Part shown: positions 16,781 through 23,188 of the stretch, in pieces | Layout: the number at the start of each line of letters is the position of its first letter | Numbering within the stretch: position 1 is the stretch's first letter | Assembly (NCBI RefSeq): GCF_004353225.1 | Contig: NZ_CP037934.1 | Coordinates: 558,001 to 622,000, forward strand | Reading direction: 5' to 3' | Length of the DNA: 64,000 nt | DNA from: Marinobacter sp. JH2 | GTDB lineage: Bacteria; Pseudomonadota; Gammaproteobacteria; Pseudomonadales; Oleiphilaceae | Position numbers and translations under genes: made by a program | The notes under the pieces: model-generated | The model's input: only the letters and a program-made list of their open reading frames with translations | Database searches by the model: none | What the model was told of the DNA's origin: nothing

Positions 16781-17131
16781 TCAGAATTTGAGATCGAGAA
16801 AGTTGCCCTTGGCTCTTCGGAGTAGTTCTTTTTCGGTCATCCGGGAGCTGGAGATGCTGTCTTCCCACTGTCTACGCCCCTGTGCCAGATTATAGGGGCA
16901 GCTTCGTGGAAAGGACGATGCATAGGCCGCAGGGTTTGCATCGAAGGCATCCTTCTGGGCGGCACCGGTGAACCAGTAAACATTTCCTTGATAGGTGCTC
17001 TGATGGTCCCCTATCGTGAAAGTTGGGTGCTGGGTCAGAATATGCAGACCCCGGCGGACATTGAAAACCCGGCGCGCATTTGAGCCTCTGGCTGTCCACG
17101 GATACGGTCGACGACCGTATCCTGTCAGCAA
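16781..17131 (-). CDS. YHS-domain-like protein, divergent
   Basis: A 116-residue product whose middle part ('YQGNVYWFTGAAQKDAFDAN' then 'PAAYASSF') is a clear YHS-type motif, a small metal-binding module. The usual second part (a Gly-rich Cys-containing loop followed by 'DGKLYLN') is replaced by 'RSCPYNLAQGRRQWEDS' and a basic C-terminus. The N-terminal 25 residues are Arg-rich and unlike the family, so the true start may be further in or the gene decayed. It starts 30 bp after the patatin-like gene in the same direction and is probably in that operon. Confidence 0.55.
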   Translation of the reverse strand: MLTGYGRRPYPWTARGSNARRVFNVRRGLHILTQHPTFTIGDHQSTYQGNVYWFTGAAQKDAFDANPAAYASSFPRSCPYNLAQGRRQWEDSISSSRMTEKELLRRAKGNFLDLKF

Positions 17132-17161
17132 GCGACGACCCTAGAAACAGCTTTGGCTCTT

Positions 17162-18595
17162 TTATGGCGGAGTATCGGTTTTAGTACCGCCCGATGTGTC
17201 GGGCAGGGTTTTCGTGTCAATGAGAAACTGTTGAAACGGCTCTGATTGGCGCAGAAGCTCCCCACCAAGTTCAATTAGGGCGTCGACGTCATCTGCAGTT
17301 AGCGCTGCCGTGGGAAGTGCATTGTAGTGGGCCCGCCTGGCAGGATCTTCCACCTGGTTGAATGTCAGGGTTGAAAAGTAGACGTTAACAAGTGGCTTGT
17401 CGGATGGGCGGATGAGGTTGAGGCTTTCGCCCCATGCTAGGAATTCCCGGCGCGCCTGGGAAATGTTTTCGGTGGTTAGTGTATTGAACGCCGCATCAAA
17501 GGAGGCCGCAAGGGTATCGATCGTTCCTGGTTCCGCGCCGGATGCCGCCCAGGGGTAGGATGAATAAACCTGGGCATTGACCAGAACGACGAGGACTTTC
17601 TCAACGCTCTCGAGGGCGCGGGGGTTAAAAGCACCAGCCATTTGTTGGACGTCGCCACGATGGGCAACCGGGCTCATCATGGATCCTCGTACTCCTATGT
17701 TGTCGGTAATGCCCCCGTCGGCCAGGCTCAGATACGGCATTTGTGCCGGATCAAGGTAGCGTGACAGCCCCTGGGCAACGGCAAATTTCCTTGATAGCAG
17801 GTTGCGGCTATTTAGTGCCTCGGTGACCCAGAATTTGTTCCTTGTTTCACAACCAGGGTAGTTATGGAGCCTCATGGACGCGAACGCGGGTGGTACGGTC
17901 GAAGAGGCCATGACGGCGTTGGCAACAGGATAGTTGCTCAAGTCAGAGCAGAGAAAATCAAACTGTTGCTGTATGAAGGAAAAGGTCAGCGCATTGTTCA
18001 AATCCGTGGCATTGATAATCACAAATGGAAGTTGCCCAACCGACAGATCGGCAAAGGTTTTATCCTCAAAAATCTCTGTGCCCAGAAACTCTGCCATCAG
18101 ATCCGAGCGGTTGAAATCAGGAGAAATCAGTCGGGCCACGTTGTAAGGGTTCGCCAGCATCCAGCCATAAGTACGTGGCCAGTTACGACGCAGGAAACGG
18201 TCCTCGAAATCGTCAAACAGTCGATCGCCGAAAAGACCGTAGTAAGCTGCGGTATAACTACCGCCCGAAACGGCGGAAATCACATCAACCTGATCCAGTA
18301 GTCGGGTGGGCTGGTTGTCAATCACCAGTTGCTCATGTCGAAGTGCATTCAGAACACCATAGGAAAGCGCTGCGGCCCGGGTTCCGCCTCCGGAAAAGGC
18401 AAGTACAACAAACAACCGTTCGTCGTTGGCGGGCAGTCTCGACTGGAAGTCATAGTGGGCGGCAGTGGCAGTGCCGACCACCTTGGTATTGATTATGCCC
18501 GTCGAACAGCCACCCAGCAGAAGCGGGAGTATCGCCAGAATGCCGAGGAGCGGTAATGGCATAAGGCAGCTATTCTTACGAAAGAAAAACGCCAT
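17162..18595 (-). CDS. Patatin-like phospholipase lipoprotein
   Basis: A 477-residue exported lipid hydrolase. The N-terminus has a hydrophobic signal ending in the lipobox 'LLLGGCST' (Cys about residue 28). The patatin core follows: oxyanion/nucleophile region 'VLAFSGGGTRAAALSYGVL', the Ser hydrolase elbow 'ISAVSGGSYTAAYYG' (G-x-S-x-G form 'VSGGS'), and the Asp of the dyad in 'LADGGITDNIGVRG'. The ATG at 18595 was chosen because it gives the lipoprotein signal; the open frame extending to 19363 only mirrors the opposite hydrolase. It is divergent from that hydrolase across an inverted repeat. Confidence 0.86.
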   Translation of the reverse strand: MAFFFRKNSCLMPLPLLGILAILPLLLGGCSTGIINTKVVGTATAAHYDFQSRLPANDERLFVVLAFSGGGTRAAALSYGVLNALRHEQLVIDNQPTRLLDQVDVISAVSGGSYTAAYYGLFGDRLFDDFEDRFLRRNWPRTYGWMLANPYNVARLISPDFNRSDLMAEFLGTEIFEDKTFADLSVGQLPFVIINATDLNNALTFSFIQQQFDFLCSDLSNYPVANAVMASSTVPPAFASMRLHNYPGCETRNKFWVTEALNSRNLLSRKFAVAQGLSRYLDPAQMPYLSLADGGITDNIGVRGSMMSPVAHRGDVQQMAGAFNPRALESVEKVLVVLVNAQVYSSYPWAASGAEPGTIDTLAASFDAAFNTLTTENISQARREFLAWGESLNLIRPSDKPLVNVYFSTLTFNQVEDPARRAHYNALPTAALTADDVDALIELGGELLRQSEPFQQFLIDTKTLPDTSGGTKTDTPP

Positions 18596-18635
18596 TTCAT
18601 GGCCTTTGCTGTAACAATTGGCACTGCTTGGTAGT

Positions 18636-18661
18636 CCATTAAGAGTAGACCATCTTAATGG
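18636..18661. promoter_or_regulatory. Inverted repeat between divergent lipid/ester hydrolases
   Basis: CCATTAAGA (18636-18644) and TCTTAATGG (18653-18661) are perfect 9-bp arms separated by 8 bp. They lie between the divergent starts of the patatin gene (18595) and the alpha/beta hydrolase (18677), and the right arm ends at the latter's ribosome site. This suits an operator for a dimeric regulator controlling both genes; a short hairpin is the alternative. Confidence 0.5.
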
Positions 18662-18676
18662 GCAAGGAAAAACATT

Positions 18677-19435
18677 ATGACAAGATCCAAAGTGCAGTTC
18701 GCAAATGCTCAGGGCCAGAGCCTTGCGGGCTTGTTGGAGTTGCCGGGCGAGGGCAAGCCTTATGCTATGGCCCTGTTCGCCCACTGTTTTACATGTGGAA
18801 AGGATATTGCTGCAGCGTCCCGGATAGGGCGCGCCCTCGTGAAGCAGGGTATTGGTGTGTTGCGTTTCGACTTTACCGGGTTGGGCAACAGTGACGGGGA
18901 TTTTGGCAATACCAATTTCTCCTCCAACATCGAGGATTTGCTGGCGGCCGGTGAATTCCTCGAGCAACACTACGAGGCGCCGCGAATGATCATTGGTCAC
19001 AGCCTGGGAGGCGCCGCGGTTTTGGCAGCAGCCCAGCGCATGCCGTCCCTTGAAGCCGTTGCCACCATCGGGGCACCGGCTACCGCCCATCACGTCCAGC
19101 ATCTTTTCGACAGCAAGGCCGACGAGATTCGTGAGTCCGGTGAAGCCGAAGTGACCCTGGCCGGTCGGACATTCAATGTAAAATCGCAGATGCTGGATGA
19201 TCTGGTGCAATGGAATACACCGGACCACATCGGTAATCTGCGTAAGGCACTGATTATTTTCCATTCGCCGGTTGATGAGGTTGTGGGTATCAACGAAGCG
19301 GCCACTATCTATCAGGCGGCCAAGCATCCCAAAAGCTTTATATCCCTTGATAATGCCGATCATCTGTTATCAAAAGCTGCGGATGCGGAATATGTTGCGG
19401 ATATGCTCGTGGCCTGGTCCAGCCGGTACCTCTAA
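18677..19435 (+). CDS. Alpha/beta hydrolase (hydrolase half of the hydrolase/OsmC family)
   Basis: A 252-residue alpha/beta hydrolase. Motifs are 'LFAHCFTCGKDIAAASRIG' (oxyanion region), nucleophile elbow 'IIGHSLGGAAV' (Ser), 'FHSPVDEVVGI' (Asp) and 'ADHLLS' (His). The sequence is that of the hydrolase half of proteins that usually continue into an OsmC peroxidase domain of about 130 residues; here the frame stops right after 'AWSSRYL', where OsmC would begin, and the DNA downstream does not encode one. Substrate unknown. Divergent from the patatin gene. Confidence 0.8.
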   Translation: MTRSKVQFANAQGQSLAGLLELPGEGKPYAMALFAHCFTCGKDIAAASRIGRALVKQGIGVLRFDFTGLGNSDGDFGNTNFSSNIEDLLAAGEFLEQHYEAPRMIIGHSLGGAAVLAAAQRMPSLEAVATIGAPATAHHVQHLFDSKADEIRESGEAEVTLAGRTFNVKSQMLDDLVQWNTPDHIGNLRKALIIFHSPVDEVVGINEAATIYQAAKHPKSFISLDNADHLLSKAADAEYVADMLVAWSSRYL

Positions 19436-19788
19436 CGTTACGGCGTTAATCCGGCATTCGGCGAAACGGGCAAACACCTTGGCAGTGGTCTTCTGATGGG
19501 GGGCGGGTCGGCACTTGCGCTTGGGGGGAACGATTTCCAGTTGTTGTTGGCTTTGCCCGCACGCCGAAGGCGCGGCCATTCCGCCTCAAACAATGCAGTC
19601 CAATGACCACGCCTGCGGCGTCGCGTATCGAACTCACAAACGCTATCCGTCTGTTTTCTTGTAACACTTTTCTCTGAGCAGTGTCTGTAGGGTGTAAATA
19701 TTGCAAACCCTTGGGGGCTCTTGACCAAATTGGTCGCGGGGCTGCCAGTCCCATTCAGATAACTTCACATAGACTGAGAGGTATTGAA
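19436..19788. other. Non-coding or decayed stretch after the alpha/beta hydrolase
   Basis: Some 350 bases without a convincing gene. On the minus strand, short protein-like fragments in different frames read as if once joined (for example 'QQLEIVPPKRKC' and 'TTAKVFARFAECRI' around 19440-19560, then 'IRDAAGVVIGLHC' about 19600-19640). That pattern fits a frameshifted remnant, possibly of a mobile element, but I do not recognise the parent. The last 60 bases hold the AGAGGT ribosome site of the next gene. Confidence 0.35.
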
Positions 19789-20208
19789 ATGAGTAACAAT
19801 TTGAGAGGAATTATCGCCGGGCTGATTGCAACCGTCGTTCTCTCCATACTGATGTTCGTCAAGAGCATGATGGGTGTGATGCCCGATCTTAATGTTATCG
19901 AGATGTTGGCCAGTCAGATGGGTGGCAGCATAGTGATAGGCTGGGCCGCGCACTTTATTATCGGCGCGATTTTCTATGGCCTGGCATTTGCGAATCTGGG
20001 CAGCATGATTCCGGGCGGCTCTGCCATTGGCCGGGGTATCGTACTGGGCGTGATCGGCTGGCTGATGATGATGGTGGCGCTGATGCCGATGGTGGGCGCC
20101 GGCTTCTTCGCGCTGAACATGGGTATTATGGCGGCGGTCGCGACGTTGGTGCTGCACGCTATCTTCGGCTTTGCGCTCGGCCTTACCTATAAAAAACTTG
20201 GCTCCTGA
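19789..20208 (+). CDS. Four-helix inner-membrane protein of the DUF6789 type
   Basis: A 139-residue protein that is almost entirely hydrophobic, with about four transmembrane helices: 'GIIAGLIATVVLSILMFV', 'GWAAHFIIGAIFYGLAF', 'IVLGVIGWLMMMVALMP' and a Met- and Gly-rich last helix. It resembles the uncharacterised DUF6789 membrane family. The ATG at 19789 follows GAGAGG by 7 bases; the longer frame from 19681 lacks a ribosome site. No function can be proposed. Monocistronic. Confidence 0.7.
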   Translation: MSNNLRGIIAGLIATVVLSILMFVKSMMGVMPDLNVIEMLASQMGGSIVIGWAAHFIIGAIFYGLAFANLGSMIPGGSAIGRGIVLGVIGWLMMMVALMPMVGAGFFALNMGIMAAVATLVLHAIFGFALGLTYKKLGS

Positions 20209-20326
20209 CATTGTCATCCCGGGTGAGTGAGGAACGAGCTCGTGGGTGGGGAAAAAGCCGGCACTGATTCTGTGAAAATATACAGGTTCGCCTGTCAGTA
20301 GATCATGAGATATAGAACGACTTGCC

Positions 20327-21706
20327 TTAATTGCCGCGCTGGCCCTCTGTAACCTTTGCGTTGTTGGTCGGGTTGTAAACCCCTTGGGTGGAGCTGGTCT
20401 CCACCCTTTTTTTGATTGCCTCCTCAATTATCCAGAGTCTGTCCTGACCCCAACAGCTAACGGTTCCATAGCGGAAACTCGGAACGCCCCAAAGCCCGCA
20501 GTCATACATTGCCTTACGGTTTACTTCCGCCCATTCACGCCAACTCTGGTCATCTAACAGAGTCTCTGCCTTCTGCCATTCTAAGCCAGCGCGCTCTACG
20601 ATAATTTTCAGGCCTGCATCGGTTTCCGAGCGTATGCCTTCGGCATTGACGGCTCGGGCGTAGCTAAGCATGTACTCGATTTCACGGCCCAAGGAGCGGG
20701 CGTATTCAAACAGGGCATAACATCTTTCCACGCCAGGCCCGAGAGGGTCAGCGACGAAGCCATAAGGAATGCCCAGCTTATCGGCTTCCCTTTTTGTGTC
20801 GTGGAAGATGTACCACTTCTTGGCATCGGGCACCGATTGCCCGCGCATTACCATGGGGAGCACCGGCCTCAGTTGCAGAGGTATATTCCACGCCTTCGCC
20901 AGCCGGATTGCCCGTTCCAGGCCGAGGTAGGAGTAAGGGCTGCGAATGGAAAAGAACACATCCAGAGGCGTCTCGGCGGCCGGATGGCCATCGGGTAATC
21001 TAGTGGAGGTATTTGTTAAATCAGCCCAGGTGCGGGTATAGGTTATCGCCCTTGAGGCGTCCCGATTCAGCCCCTGATCGGTGAGGCTTCGTTCAAGATG
21101 GTCCAGTCGGTCTACGCCCCAGAACCACTCACCCAGGTACCAACTCATGCTGCCTTGGTAATGGCCGAGCCGCCGAAGCATTTTTTCATTATCGAGCAGG
21201 GTTTGATTATCAAGATCTGTAGGTTCCGGACCTAGCTTGCTTTGGGAATCGGAACTCCAGAGATCCGTCAATAAACGGACAGCGGTATTGAGTCCGTCGT
21301 TGGCTTGTTCGGCCTGAAGCAGCTGGGTGGTGGCGGCCGTGAGTTCGGTTTCCGAGAGTGGCGTTGGCCGGTCAGGCGGCGTGAGGTTATACAGTTTGGC
21401 GATCAGGGTGGCGTCCTGTTGAGCCCACGAGGCCCACAGCGCCGGCTCGGGGAACATTTCTTCATCCAATTGCCAAACAGTATGAAGCCGGATGCGCACC
21501 TCAAAATGCTTTTGCAATTGGACAAGTGCCTGCAACAAAGGGAGTCCGAAAGGGTCTCGAGGGTTCACGAACACCCGAACAAGGTCGCTCTCGCCCCGCA
21601 GCTTTGCCCGAGCTTTGTGCATGGATCGTTGCAGAGCATGTCGGTATGGACTGGAAAATGCGCGGGCGAACCAGGGCATAAGATCCGCTTTGACCGGGCG
21701 ACGCAT
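20327..21706 (-). CDS. Double-domain DsbA-fold / HCCA-isomerase-like protein
   Basis: A 459-residue protein of the thioredoxin-like 2-hydroxychromene-2-carboxylate isomerase/GST-kappa type, about twice the usual length. The C-terminal half (about 245-450) has the family start 'PLDVFFSIRSPYSYLGLERA', 'RPVLPMVMRGQ' and the end 'LWGVPSFRYGTVSCWGQDRL'. The N-terminal half begins 'VRVFVNPRDPFGLPLLQALV' and looks like a diverged copy. No Cys-x2-Cys, so a glutathione-dependent or non-redox role is likelier than disulfide chemistry. Possible aromatic or xenobiotic metabolism, unproven. Monocistronic. Confidence 0.78.
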   Translation of the reverse strand: MRRPVKADLMPWFARAFSSPYRHALQRSMHKARAKLRGESDLVRVFVNPRDPFGLPLLQALVQLQKHFEVRIRLHTVWQLDEEMFPEPALWASWAQQDATLIAKLYNLTPPDRPTPLSETELTAATTQLLQAEQANDGLNTAVRLLTDLWSSDSQSKLGPEPTDLDNQTLLDNEKMLRRLGHYQGSMSWYLGEWFWGVDRLDHLERSLTDQGLNRDASRAITYTRTWADLTNTSTRLPDGHPAAETPLDVFFSIRSPYSYLGLERAIRLAKAWNIPLQLRPVLPMVMRGQSVPDAKKWYIFHDTKREADKLGIPYGFVADPLGPGVERCYALFEYARSLGREIEYMLSYARAVNAEGIRSETDAGLKIIVERAGLEWQKAETLLDDQSWREWAEVNRKAMYDCGLWGVPSFRYGTVSCWGQDRLWIIEEAIKKRVETSSTQGVYNPTNNAKVTEGQRGN

Positions 21707-21997
21707 AAGAAGGAGTCTCTTTATTTGTTATTGATTGATCAGAAAGTTCTTTACGTACTGTAACAGTTGCACTTCTTCTGTGTCTCTATCCGTGAAATGC
21801 GAATATTCAATGCCTTGGAAGGTACCGAAGCAGTGAGTGATTTTTTTAATGACCCGCAACCTGCCAGGAAAGGTAGGCAGCCAAACGCCTCGACAGCCAA
21901 TTAAGAAACATTCAGTACCCCGGTCGCAAGTCTGTTTATATTGAAAGCACAGACAGACAATCGGGGCACCTGTTACGCAAGCCGCCAGTGCATGGTG

Positions 21998-22408
21998 CTA
22001 GGCTAGGGCGGGAGTCGGCTGCCGTGAAAGCGTAAGGGTATCGTAGTCCCTTAGTAGGAATAACGCGGCACACGCAGCCAGCATTGGCCAGGCAGCGAAG
22101 AATATGAGGTTGTCGAAAGGTTGGAGGTATTTGCTGAATGCCGCGAGGGTGGAAACCCCGTGGAACACCAGAATGGCACCGTAGGTCCAGGTTTTAAAGA
22201 GCCCTGCGACGAAGGCGAGAATCAGTGCCAGTTGGGCGACACCCATTGCATAAAAAGCGCTTTCCCCAAGACTTCCCAGCCCATAGAACGCGGTAAAGAC
22301 TTTGGCCGCGTGTTCGGGTTGCACCAGTTTGTCCAGGGTCCAGAACAGAAATACAATAAAAACGCCGAGTCTGAGAAGCAGCAGGGCAAGGGATAACTGT
22401 TTGGGCAT
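21998..22408 (-). CDS. DoxX-like inner-membrane protein
   Basis: A 136-residue four-helix membrane protein of DoxX/DoxD-like type: 'LALLLLRLGVFIVFLFWTLD', 'GLGSLGESAFYAMGVAQLAL', 'WTYGAILVFHGVSTLAAF' and a final helix. The ATG at 22408 follows a strong AAGGAG; the frame reaching 22477 runs through the promoter and was rejected. A palindrome of the TetR-operator type overlaps the upstream region (22430-22443), 21 bp before the start. Family proteins are linked to quinone or sulfur metabolism; the role here is open. Confidence 0.75.
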   Translation of the reverse strand: MPKQLSLALLLLRLGVFIVFLFWTLDKLVQPEHAAKVFTAFYGLGSLGESAFYAMGVAQLALILAFVAGLFKTWTYGAILVFHGVSTLAAFSKYLQPFDNLIFFAAWPMLAACAALFLLRDYDTLTLSRQPTPALA

Positions 22409-22429
22409 TCTTTTCTCCTTCGTGGTTTT

Positions 22430-22443
22430 TGAACGATCGCTCC
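22430..22443. promoter_or_regulatory. Putative TetR operator, copy 4
   Basis: TGAACGATCGCTCC shares 11 of 14 positions with each of the two sites before the TetR gene and sits 21 bp upstream of the DoxX start, where a repressor would block transcription. Confidence 0.5.
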
Positions 22444-22508
22444 AGTGACAGGGATGATCATGCAGAGTTCCACCCAAGAGATCATTTTAGTAACAGCCAG
22501 GCAGAGCT

Positions 22509-22871
22509 ATGTCTGGCAGAACGCCAAATATTGTTGAGGTGATGATGTCTTTTATCGAGATTTTGCGTAAGCAAGCTCTCCATTGCAGCGAAGCCGGTTT
22601 ACTTGCCATAAGCGATGGCACGCCGCGTCGTGCCGCAAAGTTGGCGGCGGTGGTAGGTACTCTGCTGGTGGTGATTAATCAGTGGGAAGCGGTTACCGGA
22701 GCGGGTTCAATGGATTGGCAGAAGGTTGCGTTAACCTATTGCGTGCCTTACCTCGTCTCGACCTATACCAGTGTAAGCAAGGATATGCATTTACTACGGG
22801 AAGCCGAAATGGCAAGACAGAGTGTGCACGAGGAAGCTCAAACGACCCAGGTTCGGCAAGGCACGTTGTAA
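22509..22871 (+). CDS. NrtS-like small membrane protein (nitrate/nitrite transporter type)
   Basis: A product of up to 120 residues, with two transmembrane helices in the core: 'AAKLAAVVGTLLVVINQWEA' and 'VALTYCVPYLVSTYTSV'. The pattern of a short helix pair ending in 'YLVPY.VSTYS' is that of NrtS, a small nitrate/nitrite transporter family. ATGs at 22542 and 22545 behind GTTGAGGTG are better starts than 22509. No nitrate gene lies nearby, so function is inferred from family pattern only. It is divergent from DoxX. Confidence 0.6.
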   Translation: MSGRTPNIVEVMMSFIEILRKQALHCSEAGLLAISDGTPRRAAKLAAVVGTLLVVINQWEAVTGAGSMDWQKVALTYCVPYLVSTYTSVSKDMHLLREAEMARQSVHEEAQTTQVRQGTL

Positions 22872-23188
22872 CAAATTCGTTGAACGGATGTCTGACAGCT
22901 CTGTGAGCGGCAGGCTTTATCCTGTTATTCGCGAACGTGGCCCCTACTCCGACGACTTCGGCGACCCGTTTATCGATTTTTTAACTCAGCTCCTCATTTC
23001 CTGTCCGGATGAATGCACCTTTAACAAATCGGTAATCGCGCTCAGATTGCCGATAAAGGTCCGGCGAAGTAGAGTTTCGAAATTCTTTAGTGATTGCTCA
23101 AAAATTTTTGTTCATGGAAGATGTAACATCCAGTCGGTGATCGTGTCTTAACGATAACAACGTATTGGTTTAAACACTCCTAATAGGC
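22872..23188. other. Intergenic stretch before the TVP38/FAD fusion gene
   Basis: About 315 bases. Open frames here have no ribosome site and no protein-like pattern. The last 90 bases are AT-rich and probably hold the promoter of the gene at 23189; no clear -35/-10 pair or operator could be fixed. Confidence 0.4.

Noticed and set aside
18596..19363. Long minus-strand extension of the patatin frame (to 733 codons)
   Set aside because: It mirrors the alpha/beta hydrolase on the other strand; the lipoprotein signal peptide fixes the start at 18595.
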